DNA of 6,916 bases from Treponema sp. (GCA_031276615.1 JAISND010000147.1:1-6916); one strand, 5' to 3'. Numbered from the stretch's first letter, positions 1 through 6,916 are shown. Translations and numbers: made by a program. The notes: generated by a model not told the origin, from the sequence alone.

Positions 1-62
1 GAAGTAAGGGGAACCGAAGGGCTGGCGTAAGCCGCTTCCACGCATATGTACCAGACTGCCCC
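1..62. other. Short downstream non-coding stretch
   Basis: These bases lie downstream of the jetD stop codon. I see no tRNA, no strong hairpin followed by a T-run on the minus-strand transcript, and no recognisable gene. An open minus-strand frame from ATG 45 runs off the window edge after 15 codons and is too short to support. Confidence 0.4.
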
Positions 63-1337
63 TCAGACAGGGGGCGCGCTGCCTTCTTCATCCAGCAGGG
101 CTTCCTGTTCCAGCCTGACGCGCTTCTCTGCCATGTAGCTGAGGCAGGGAAGACAGTCGGAAAGCTCCGCGGCCAGGCCAAGGGTTCGCAGTTTGCCGGC
201 GTAGGTCTTTGTTACCGGAAGGGTCAGGGCGGCGTATTTGACCAGTTCCCCGCGGTCCATGCGGCAGGGACGGACATCCGCCCGGATCTCCCGGCGCAGC
301 CGGGCAAGCATGGAAAATCCGCCGTAGTCGATGTCCCCCCAATGGTACCAGGGAGAGGTCTCCGGCAGGGCCGCGGCCAGCGCCCGGAAGAAGGCGCCCC
401 GGGCAGGGCTGAACTGTCCGCCGTGGTATACCACAAGCTCCGCAGCGCCGGGGTTTTGACGGATGTAGCTGACGTAATTCGCCTTGTTTTCTATTGAAAG
501 CAGGCGGACAAGACCGGAAGGGATTTCCAGCCGGCCCCGTTTAAAATCCGGGGAGCCGAGGGAAGCGCCGTACCGCAGGAGGGAAAAGTCAATCCTGCCG
601 GAGTCAAAGTGTATGGAAAGGGGGCCGCGGAATTCGAAGCGCTCGGGGTAGCGGACTATGCCGGCAAAGCCAAGGAGTTCCTCGCCGGTGCTGTCCTCTT
701 CGCAGCCGGAATAGCGCCGGATAATGTCGAGCAGGCGTTTCTTTACCGAGTTCTCGAAAATTTTGGAATCCCCAAAACAGCAGATCGAAAAAACCCGTTC
801 CAGAACTTCGGCCCTTTCCGCCTGCCCGTCTATAAACAGCAGGGCGCGAAAGAGGTTCTTCCGCTCAGGAGCGTCCGCGGGAAGGGCGCCGGCGGGAGCG
901 TTTTTTCGCAGAAGGGTATCCCGGCAGTCCTCCAGAAAACGGCGCATCCAGGGGCTTTTTATCCGGGCAAGGAGATCCTGAACTTCAAGGCCGATTTCGG
1001 CGGCCAGGACGTTCTTCGGTTTTCTGCCGAGAAACGCATAGGCCGCCGCGATTGCGCCGGCGTCAAGCGAAACCTGGGCGATGATGTGATTTTCCTCACC
1101 CTTCATCCAGCGGAGGCAGACCAGTCCCTTTTTTTCGAGTTCCAGAAGGGACCGGTTAATTTCCCGCCGGCTTTCCGGGTTCTCGATATTGTAGCGCCGG
1201 TAGTCGGAAAGCCCCGAATCGTAAAGCCGGATTTTTATTCTCCGCGAAGGCCGGGTTCCGGTTTTGAAAAAAACGCTTCCCTCGTATTTATCCAGCAGAA
1301 GGGAAAGCAGTTCCTTCCCCGTTGATTCAGGGGGCAT
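63..1337 (-). CDS. jetD: Wadjet nuclease subunit JetD (Toprim, DUF2220-type)
   Basis: Nuclease effector of the complex. In relatives a JetD dimer, related to the topoisomerase VI A/Spo11 Toprim fold, cuts circular DNA after the SMC motor has extruded it. From ATG 1337 the protein has 424 residues. Residues about 5-110 form a winged-helix-like N-terminal region (LLSLLLDKYEGSVFF; INRSLLELEKKGLVCL), about 130-215 form a helical linker, and about 255-415 form the Toprim part. Visible motifs are ENKANY (283-288, putative metal-binding Glu 283), HGGQFSP (305-311) and WGDIDYGGF (333-341, Asp 335 and Asp 337). The ending RLEQEALL is typical of the DUF2220 family. The frame stays open to a TTG at 1379, giving 438 residues, but ATG 1337 is preferred: it has GGGGGA 5 bases upstream, and the extra 14 residues (rich in Arg and Gly) lie inside the jetC coding end. 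Overlap with jetC is 11 bp. No break or missing catalytic residue is seen. Confidence 0.92.
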   Translation of the reverse strand: MPPESTGKELLSLLLDKYEGSVFFKTGTRPSRRIKIRLYDSGLSDYRRYNIENPESRREINRSLLELEKKGLVCLRWMKGEENHIIAQVSLDAGAIAAAYAFLGRKPKNVLAAEIGLEVQDLLARIKSPWMRRFLEDCRDTLLRKNAPAGALPADAPERKNLFRALLFIDGQAERAEVLERVFSICCFGDSKIFENSVKKRLLDIIRRYSGCEEDSTGEELLGFAGIVRYPERFEFRGPLSIHFDSGRIDFSLLRYGASLGSPDFKRGRLEIPSGLVRLLSIENKANYVSYIRQNPGAAELVVYHGGQFSPARGAFFRALAAALPETSPWYHWGDIDYGGFSMLARLRREIRADVRPCRMDRGELVKYAALTLPVTKTYAGKLRTLGLAAELSDCLPCLSYMAEKRVRLEQEALLDEEGSAPPV

Positions 1338-4300
1338 GGCTTTCCCCCGCCCCTGTCTTGCGCGGATCAAAACTGACAACCGCGGAATTCTTTTTATCCC
1401 GGTAGACCAGAAGGTTCCTGTCCGCCTGGGGCGCGATGTCGCCTATTTTATCGGAGGGCGCCGAGAGTATAACCTGAAAGTTGAATTTTCTCAGAAGCTC
1501 TATGCTGCTCGTTATCCGCTCGCTGTCCATTTTGGAAAAGGCTTCATCAAAGATGATAAGCCGGACGGTGCCGGCCTTCCGGTCCCTGCCGATACGGTAG
1601 AGCTGGGTAAAGGAAGCAAGCACGGCAATGTAAAAGGGGGTCTGGGTTTCGCCGCCGGATTTTTTCCCCATGGTTCTTGACAGACGCTGGGATTCCCCCT
1701 CGCTGTTGGTAACTTCAAGGTCAAAGGAAAGATAGGTGCGGTAATCCGTAAAGGTCTGCACCCGTTTCTCATAATCGTCCCGGCCTTCGGACCGCTTCCC
1801 CGTTCCCTCCTCGGTAATAATCGCAAAGAGCGCCGCTATCTCGTCGTGGTATTTCGCGTTGAATTGTTCCGAGAGCAGATTGTAGCCCCCGTCAAGCAGC
1901 ATGGGGTCGACTATCATGTCATAGTAAGGTTTGTACTCGGCCTTGGGGATTATCCTGAACCGGTAACGGTCCTCTCCAAAGGAACTGGAGGAAAGGGCCG
2001 CGTTAAGATTGTCGATCTGCCGTTTGGCGTCGTCGATGTTGTTCTGGAGGCGGCTTAAAAAATCTTCCCGAAACTGTTCGTAAGCCCTGGCCCGGGCATC
2101 CTCTATTTTGGCGCGGTATTCGGGAAGCCTGTTTTCCCCCAGCTCCCGGCGGACGAGATCCCAGGCGTCGTTGTCTTCGGCGCCCGTATCATAACCCATC
2201 TTGTAGCGGTCGTTGTAAATTCGCCGCAGCTCCTTAAGCTCGTCCCGGAACTTTTCTTTCGCGTTCTTCGAGCGGCTCAACTCCCTGGGAAAGGCCGCGG
2301 CTATTTCCGCGGGACCTCCCCGGTCGGAAAATTCCTTTCTGTACCGGGGTTCGCCGGCGGCCTCTATCCAGCCGGCCTCGTACTTTTCCGCGATTTGTTT
2401 TTCCGTTTCGGCAAGGGAATTGTTGAGGGCGGGAAGCGTTACCGTTTCAATCTGTTTCAGCTGGTTTTCTTCACGGCCCCGTTCCCGTATGCAGGCCTCC
2501 AAACCAGCGTTTGTTTTTTTCAGTATGCCTTCCAGAGCTTCTATCCGCTCCATCAGGGCTTCAATGGCGCTCCTGTCAACGGAGTCCAGGTTTTTTCTCA
2601 GGCCGGCTATTTCTTCTTCCAGCCGAGGGATATGTTCCGTGGCGGCGGCCGCCGTCACCAGGCGGACGGCCTCGTCCTCTCCGGGGATGCCAAGGCCGGA
2701 GACGGGGGCCGCGGCCGTGAGAAGGCTTCTCAGGCTGCCGAGATCTCCGCCCAGCTTTTCCAGTTCCTGCCGCACCGCTTCAAGACGCAGCAGTACGGCG
2801 CCCCGGCCGATGGCGGGCTTGGCCCAGCGCGCGGGATTCATGGCGCGGGCGGTGTAGTTCTGGTACAACATTCCATCGTCGGTTACGGAGGTTTTGAAAT
2901 TCCGGAGTTCTTCCACCCTGTTACACTTCATGACCCGTCCAAGGGCGTAATCCAGAAAGAGCCGCACCCAGGGATTCTCCGCGGTTATTTCTTCCGCAAG
3001 GCTTCCCGGCTCGGCCCTGGGCGAAAGGGCTTCGATCTTTTCAATGTCCACAAGGCCCGTGTTGTAAACAGCCCGTTTCGCCTTGATCGAATCGTACACA
3101 CGGAGCGCCGCGTTGAAATGTTCGGGCGCGACAATAAGGTAAAACTTCTGGGTATGGAGATACCCCTCGATGACGCTGCGCCAGCGTTTTTCCGGAATGT
3201 CCGCGGCCTCCGCTACAATGAACACCACGTCCTGTCCGCCGGTTTTAAGCCGGATCTGTCCGGCGATTGCCGCCCTGAGATCGAGAACCTCCCGGGGAAA
3301 CTGGTAGACGCCGTCCCGCAGGGAACGCTCTTCCGCCCCAAGGACAAGGCGGTGTTGTTCCAGTTTTTTTTCTTCTTCCACAAGCCGTGAAGCAAGGATG
3401 TTTGAATTTATTTTGAGGGCGTCCGCAGCCCGCACCCGTGATTTTACCGCGCCTTCCCCGGCGATCCCGACGGCCGCCGGGTCCGCGGGCTTAAAGTCCT
3501 CAAGGAGTGACGCGAAACGGGATGCCTCTTCCTGAAAATTTTTTATCTGGGGCGTCAGAAACGGATCAAGGGATTCAACGGAAAGGCGGCCGCTCTCTTC
3601 GGCAAAATACGCGGCCTTTGTTTTCCAGGAAGAAACCAGTTTTGAAAAACGATCCGAAACGGCCTCGAACTCTTCCCCGATATGCCGAATCTCATCGGTC
3701 TTGTCACGGATCTGTTTTTCAAGATGTTCAACAATCCGCGCCGTTTCGTTGTTCATTAATTGAACGCGAAGCTCATCCCGCTCCTGCTGCATTTCCCCAA
3801 GACGTTTTTTTGATTCATCAATGGCGGCGACGAGTTTTTTTATTTTTTCCGCGAGTCTCCCCGCTTCGGCCTGGTGGTTTTGGATGGCGGCAATATTTGT
3901 ATCCGCCCCGGCCTTGTCAAGCAGGTAGGAGTAGAGGATTTCGTTTTTCCTCTGGGCGTCGAAATTTCCATAAGCGGCGATGATCCTGTCCAGTTCCTCA
4001 ATCCGCGTCCGCAGCAGAGCCTCTTCCGCTTCAAGGCGGGTGTAGCTGTGGATGTTTTCCTGAAGGCCGCTTATATCCACCGTCCGGGGAGTGTCGCAGA
4101 CAAATTCGGAAATGAATTTCTGTATCTCCACATTGGGATCAAAGGAAACCGCCCGTTTAAGGAGCTGGCTGAAACGGCGGCCCTGCAGGGCGCCCAGTCT
4201 GCCGTAAAGGTCCTCCTGAAAATTCTGGTTGGTGTCGGTGGTAAGGAAGGCGCTCTGGGCATAGTTCTCCCGAATCCAGGAACGCAGGGCGGCGATGTCC

Positions 4301-4749
4301 ATAGCCTTCCGGCCGGTAAGGGTCGCGTCGATAAATTCATGCTCCGGGATTCTGCCGTTGAAACGGAAGAAAAGCCGGGGATAATCGTTTTCGGAATACA
4401 CGTCGAAACAGCAGCCGGCCGTAAAGGAAGCGTCCTTTTCATCGTCAAAAAATTCCAGGGCAATGTAACTGGTAAACCTGCCGCTGCGCAGATACTTGAA
4501 GCCGGAATCCTCGTCGTCACCCAATTCGCCCAAAAGATAACCCCTGAGGGTCCGGCTGTTTTTTCCGCTGGCCGCCTTGTTGAAGGAATTCCCCGCGGTG
4601 TCCGCCAGCAGCACCAGCTGGAGGGCGTCGATAATGGTGGATTTGCCGGAGGCGTTTTTTCCGGTAAGAAAGTTAATCATGTCAAAATCAATTGACTCAT
4701 GAACAAAGTAGTGCCAGTGGATAAGGAGCAGCTTCTTCAGAATTTTCAT
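1327..4749 (-). CDS. jetC: Wadjet SMC-like ATPase JetC
   Basis: Motor subunit: an SMC/MukB-like ATPase that dimerises, binds ATP between its heads and, in studied Wadjet systems, extrudes DNA loops. The 1140 residues read as N-terminal half-head, coiled coil, central domain, coiled coil, C-terminal half-head. Walker A is GKNASGKST at residues 30-38, followed by DALQLVLLAD as in COG4913-type ATPases. Heptad-like charged helices run about 235-475 and 650-925. The central domain (about 480-645, including EKRWRSVIEGYL) takes the hinge position. There is no CxxC, so it is not a Rad50-type zinc-hook protein. The signature is KKSGGET (1029-1035), Walker B is LIIFDEA (1064-1070, catalytic Glu 1069), and the D-loop is FSKMD (1071-1075). 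SAPSDK (1096-1101) sits where SMC proteins have the H-loop. ATG 4749 shares ATGA with the jetB stop, and GGAAG lies 7 bases upstream. All catalytic motifs are intact. Confidence 0.95.
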   Translation of the reverse strand: MKILKKLLLIHWHYFVHESIDFDMINFLTGKNASGKSTIIDALQLVLLADTAGNSFNKAASGKNSRTLRGYLLGELGDDEDSGFKYLRSGRFTSYIALEFFDDEKDASFTAGCCFDVYSENDYPRLFFRFNGRIPEHEFIDATLTGRKAMDIAALRSWIRENYAQSAFLTTDTNQNFQEDLYGRLGALQGRRFSQLLKRAVSFDPNVEIQKFISEFVCDTPRTVDISGLQENIHSYTRLEAEEALLRTRIEELDRIIAAYGNFDAQRKNEILYSYLLDKAGADTNIAAIQNHQAEAGRLAEKIKKLVAAIDESKKRLGEMQQERDELRVQLMNNETARIVEHLEKQIRDKTDEIRHIGEEFEAVSDRFSKLVSSWKTKAAYFAEESGRLSVESLDPFLTPQIKNFQEEASRFASLLEDFKPADPAAVGIAGEGAVKSRVRAADALKINSNILASRLVEEEKKLEQHRLVLGAEERSLRDGVYQFPREVLDLRAAIAGQIRLKTGGQDVVFIVAEAADIPEKRWRSVIEGYLHTQKFYLIVAPEHFNAALRVYDSIKAKRAVYNTGLVDIEKIEALSPRAEPGSLAEEITAENPWVRLFLDYALGRVMKCNRVEELRNFKTSVTDDGMLYQNYTARAMNPARWAKPAIGRGAVLLRLEAVRQELEKLGGDLGSLRSLLTAAAPVSGLGIPGEDEAVRLVTAAAATEHIPRLEEEIAGLRKNLDSVDRSAIEALMERIEALEGILKKTNAGLEACIRERGREENQLKQIETVTLPALNNSLAETEKQIAEKYEAGWIEAAGEPRYRKEFSDRGGPAEIAAAFPRELSRSKNAKEKFRDELKELRRIYNDRYKMGYDTGAEDNDAWDLVRRELGENRLPEYRAKIEDARARAYEQFREDFLSRLQNNIDDAKRQIDNLNAALSSSSFGEDRYRFRIIPKAEYKPYYDMIVDPMLLDGGYNLLSEQFNAKYHDEIAALFAIITEEGTGKRSEGRDDYEKRVQTFTDYRTYLSFDLEVTNSEGESQRLSRTMGKKSGGETQTPFYIAVLASFTQLYRIGRDRKAGTVRLIIFDEAFSKMDSERITSSIELLRKFNFQVILSAPSDKIGDIAPQADRNLLVYRDKKNSAVVSFDPRKTGAGESHAP
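1343..1348 (-). promoter_or_regulatory. Putative ribosome binding site deciding the jetD start
   Basis: The minus strand reads GGGGGA, then AAGCC and ATG at 1337-1335. The site lies inside the 3' end of jetC, 5 bases before the ATG. It is the main reason for choosing this ATG over the upstream in-frame TTG at 1379. Confidence 0.5.
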
Positions 4750-5474
4750 AAGGGTTCTTCCGCGGCGGCGCCGTCTTCCCCGGCGGCCGGTTCTTCCGCG
4801 GCAGCCTGCTCCCCGGCAGCCTGCTTTCCCGCGGCGGCGCTTTCCCCGCCGGCTTTTAGATCCTCAATTTCCCTGTAGAGGTCGTTGATGCCCTGATTTG
4901 AAATGATGGAAAGAATTGAGGGGAGAATGAGTATTTTGTTTCCATCGCCGTCCCAGGGGGAACTTTCCATTTTCCGGATGATATTGAAATGCGCCAGGCT
5001 GCGCTGGGCGTCGACGCGTTCCTTCCTGGTGGTCTCCTTTCCGGTTTTCCCCTTTTCCAGAAGCCCGAAGGTACGCATCTTTTCGACAATCTCCGTGGTA
5101 CTGCTTGCGACGGTTTTGTAAGCCCCCGCGTCTTCCCGTTTTTCCTCGTAGACCAGGCGGCACATGTAGAGAAAAAGGGTGGTAAAACGATCCAGGCGGA
5201 AACGGTTGTGATCGTAGTGGTTGCAGAGGGAAATGATGCCGTAGTTGTCGTCCTTCTCGAGACGCCAGCCGGAAAGATCAAAATAATCCCTGAACAGATT
5301 AAAGAGGCGCGACACGGTCTGATAGTCACGGTTCGGCAGGGTCATCTGCCGGGAAGGCTGATACTCGTAGCGCACCATATAGGTGTGGGATAAAAGATAA
5401 TTTGACAGGCGGCGAAAATCTTCCTTATCGCTGCTGTTGAGCTTTTCATACTCCTCAAGCATGTTCCGCCGCAT
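4746..5474 (-). CDS. jetB: Wadjet subunit JetB, MukE/KITE-like winged-helix protein
   Basis: Second subunit of the Wadjet complex. In relatives JetB is a KITE-type (MukE/MksE-like) winged-helix protein that binds the JetA kleisin and contacts DNA. The product is 242 residues. Residues 5-205 form the folded part: a helical start (LEEYEKLNSSDKEDFRRL), a central block with DYFDLSGWRLEKDDNYGIIS near 63-82, then the helical stretch RFTTLFLYMCRLVYEEKRE (96-114), typical of MukE-like Jet proteins. It may belong to the DUF6063 group found beside DUF5716 JetA, but I recall that only loosely. Residues 208-242 are an Ala/Glu/Gly-rich low-complexity tail. The gene overlaps jetA by 20 bp if it starts at ATG 5474, where AGAAAGG abuts the start with no spacer. 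It overlaps by 8 bp if it starts at ATG 5462 (MLEEYEKL), with AAAGGA 11 bases upstream. The shorter form seems slightly likelier. The stop overlaps jetC by 4 bp. Confidence 0.85.
   Translation of the reverse strand: MRRNMLEEYEKLNSSDKEDFRRLSNYLLSHTYMVRYEYQPSRQMTLPNRDYQTVSRLFNLFRDYFDLSGWRLEKDDNYGIISLCNHYDHNRFRLDRFTTLFLYMCRLVYEEKREDAGAYKTVASSTTEIVEKMRTFGLLEKGKTGKETTRKERVDAQRSLAHFNIIRKMESSPWDGDGNKILILPSILSIISNQGINDLYREIEDLKAGGESAAAGKQAAGEQAAAEEPAAGEDGAAAEEPL
4753..4825 (-). repeat. Short direct repeats in the jetB 3' end (Ala/Glu-rich tail)
   Basis: Two short perfect direct repeats sit in the codons for the JetB tail. The 14-mer ggttcttccgcggc (plus strand) occurs at 4753-4766 and 4789-4802, 36 bases apart. 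The 11-mer ggcagcctgct occurs at 4800-4810 and 4815-4825, 15 bases apart. Both spacings are multiples of three, so duplications keep the frame. They encode repeated AAxE- and AAGxQ-like units (residues about 213-242). This looks like a low-complexity tail that grew by in-frame slippage or duplication, not a mobile element. Confidence 0.7.
4757..4761 (-). promoter_or_regulatory. Putative ribosome binding site of jetC
   Basis: Read on the minus strand this is GGAAG, followed by 7 bases (AACCCTT) and the jetC ATG at 4749-4747. It lies within the last codons of jetB. Together with the ATGA stop-start overlap it supports re-initiation by ribosomes finishing jetB. The match to the Shine-Dalgarno consensus is moderate. 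Confidence 0.5.
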
Positions 5475-6915
5475 CCTTTCTGCTGAATCTCATCTTTGGA
5501 ATAACATAGCCGTTGACATTTACCCGTTCCTTCCACAGCTCCACGGCGTAATCCATACCCCGCTCGCGGGAACGGACAAGGGCCAGAATGAGGAGGATAA
5601 AATCGGTGTCGTTATTGATGGGAAGCGTCTCGCTTTCCGCCACGGTTCTGCCGGAATCAAAAAAAGACGCCACGAAGCGGCGAATCCGGTCCGGGGTATA
5701 AACGTTTTGCATCTGTTTCGCAAGGCTTTCCATCGCTTCGGCCGGCAGAAAACCGCCGGCGGCGATTTCAAGGGCCTCTCCGTTTATCCGGCGGCTCAAA
5801 ATATTTCTGTGGTAGAAGGAACCCGCGTCGATAAATTCCTGCCGGAAGATTTTGACCCGTTCCCGTAATTTTGAAGTTAATTTTGCTTTCAGCGCCTCAC
5901 GCCGCGATTTGTCGGGCAGGGCTTCCGCCGGGGGCCAGGCCCTGAAAATCTCAAGGAGCTTTCCCTTTATGCTCTGATCGGCGGTCATCATGTAGGTCAT
6001 CTTTTCGATGGAATTTTTGGTATAGGCGCTGTGCTTCCGGTCAATTTCGTTGATGATGTTCCCGATGATCGCGTAGGTATCCTGTACGTAATCAATGGCG
6101 GACAGTATCTCCATTTCGGCTTCTTCTTCCTCGCTGTATTTCCGCACCGTCATGGCCCGTTCCCGCATCCCCGCCAGAAGTTTTTCATCCTCCCGGATTT
6201 TTACAAGCAGTTCCCGCACCGGCGCCGTGTACCGGTAAAAGGAGTCCATGGTTTTTATGGGATGGTAGACGCGGTCGGTCATGGGCTTGTATTTTTCAAA
6301 ATGATTCTCCAGAAGTTCGTTTATGTTGTTCTGTTCCTGGATGCGCCTGATATAGGAGCGTATGTTGTGGTACAGGCTTTTCAATTCGTACACAAGGGTT
6401 TCGGTATTTCTCTTCGCGGCAAGAACCGCCTCGTAATACTCCCGGGGCTGATCGCGCTTTGCCTGTTTCAGCGCGGAATAGGTGGAAAACACCAGGGAGT
6501 TGTACTCGTGGATCTTTTCATCCCTCATCTCGTCCAGAAGCTGCATCATCCTGATGGCATAGTCCCGGGGAGTCAGAATCTCGACAAAGGATCCGTCCAT
6601 GACTTCCCTGTCCGCCCAGCCCGCTTTTACGATCCGGGCAAGAATGAGCCGCGCCTTTTCATGGGCATTAAGCCCTCCCTGGCCTTCCACGGCGTTGGGC
6701 ACGTCGGGGTTCTCGTCTTCCTTTTCGACAATGAAATTCCTGTCCTCGATGAGTCCGGCCAGGGACGAAACGTAATCGCTTACCTGTATGTTGAGGTCCT
6801 GTTTGAGATAACCGTTCAGCAGCATCAGGGCGTCAAAATAAATTTCCCTGTTTCCCGAGGAGAGAATCGAGAAAAAATTGCCGGGAATAAGGGAAAAGAT
6901 ATTCATATACTCCAT
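5455..6915 (-). CDS. jetA: Wadjet subunit JetA, kleisin-like (MukF/MksF-like), DUF5716-type
   Basis: Kleisin-like subunit of a Wadjet SMC complex; in studied relatives JetA bridges the JetC ATPase heads and carries JetB. The protein is 486 residues, soluble, with no signal peptide or membrane segment. The N-terminus (NIFSLIPGNFFSILSSGNRE, residues 5-24) matches my memory of the JetA/DUF5716 family. Residues 1-125 look like a winged-helix region, 125-310 are strongly helical and charged (an EEEEAEME run near 262-269), and 320-486 look like a C-terminal winged-helix region. It is the first gene of the operon. Two starts are possible: ATG at 6915, or ATG at 6906, which matches the usual family start better and has GGAG only 3 bases upstream. 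The window ends one base beyond 6915, so an upstream extension and the promoter cannot be judged. The role rests mainly on the complete jetABCD context; the stop at 5455-5457 is clear. Confidence 0.87.
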   Translation of the reverse strand: MEYMNIFSLIPGNFFSILSSGNREIYFDALMLLNGYLKQDLNIQVSDYVSSLAGLIEDRNFIVEKEDENPDVPNAVEGQGGLNAHEKARLILARIVKAGWADREVMDGSFVEILTPRDYAIRMMQLLDEMRDEKIHEYNSLVFSTYSALKQAKRDQPREYYEAVLAAKRNTETLVYELKSLYHNIRSYIRRIQEQNNINELLENHFEKYKPMTDRVYHPIKTMDSFYRYTAPVRELLVKIREDEKLLAGMRERAMTVRKYSEEEEAEMEILSAIDYVQDTYAIIGNIINEIDRKHSAYTKNSIEKMTYMMTADQSIKGKLLEIFRAWPPAEALPDKSRREALKAKLTSKLRERVKIFRQEFIDAGSFYHRNILSRRINGEALEIAAGGFLPAEAMESLAKQMQNVYTPDRIRRFVASFFDSGRTVAESETLPINNDTDFILLILALVRSRERGMDYAVELWKERVNVNGYVIPKMRFSRKDAAEHA

Positions 6916-6916
6916 A

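Noticed and set aside
1..45. Possible start of a downstream minus-strand gene (ATG 45, 15 open codons)
   Set aside because: It is too short to judge, has no well-placed ribosome binding site, and its residues match no recognised protein.
59..73. Small inverted repeat CCCCT-cagac-AGGGG at the jetD stop, considered as a terminator
   Set aside because: The stem is only 5 bp, overlaps the stop codon, and has no T-run after it on the minus-strand transcript. It is too weak to call a terminator.
609..1325. Plus-strand open frame (238 codons) opposite jetD
   Set aside because: It is a shadow of jetD on the other strand, with no motif or domain and no independent evidence of coding.
2395..3390. Long plus-strand open frame (331 codons) opposite jetC
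   Set aside because: It lies wholly antisense to the conserved JetC hinge and coil region. Its translation is low-complexity (Phe-, Gly- and Arg-rich) with no recognisable domain. GC-rich third positions on the coding strand produce such antisense frames.
3874..4695. Plus-strand open frame (273 codons) opposite the JetC N-terminal head
   Set aside because: It is antisense to the Walker A half-head, which is clearly coding. No family features or convincing ribosome binding site were seen.
1327..4749. JetC as a Rad50/SbcC repair ATPase or chromosomal MukB/SMC
   Set aside because: There is no CxxC zinc hook and no SbcD nuclease neighbour, and the gene lies between MukE-like and Toprim genes. 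That context fits Wadjet rather than SbcCD, MukBEF or Smc-ScpAB.

Overview
The window is filled by one operon on the minus strand. Four overlapping genes encode a complete Wadjet-type (JetABCD, also called EptABCD or MksBEFG-like) SMC complex, the family known for restricting plasmids and other small circular DNA. Read in the direction of transcription, from high to low coordinates, the order is jetA (kleisin-like subunit, ending at 5455), jetB (MukE/KITE-like winged-helix subunit, 5474-4746), jetC (1140-residue SMC-like ATPase, 4749-1327) and jetD (Toprim nuclease subunit, stop at 63). Order, sizes, overlaps and motifs all agree with the canonical jetABCD layout.

The ATPase keeps its Walker A, ABC signature (SGGET), Walker B (IIFDEA) and D-loop. 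JetD keeps the Toprim glutamate (in ENKANY) and the DID acidic pair (in WGDIDYGGF). The genes therefore look intact and functional rather than decayed. The JetA start (NIFSLIPGNFFSIL), the JetB sequence and the shape of JetD resemble the DUF5716/JetA branch of Wadjet (type II or III in the usual scheme) rather than the type I set (DUF3375, DUF4194, DUF3322). That subtype call comes from memory of family sequences and needs a profile search.

Layout: 1-62 is downstream non-coding sequence with no convincing terminator; 63-1337 (possibly to 1379) is jetD; 1327-4749 is jetC; 4746-5474 is jetB; 5455-6915 is jetA, whose start lies at the very edge of the window. The promoter and any neighbouring defence-island genes lie outside. 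Every junction overlaps (20 or 8 bp, 4 bp, 11 bp), which suggests translational coupling and controlled stoichiometry.

How it is expected to work, from studied relatives: JetA, JetB and JetC form a dimeric loop-extruding SMC motor. After extruding a small circular DNA completely, the motor activates JetD, which cleaves the DNA. The host is a bacterium of moderate-to-high GC with G/C-rich third codon positions. A spirochaete (Treponema-like) or a Firmicute would fit, but no taxonomic marker is present and this is only a weak guess.
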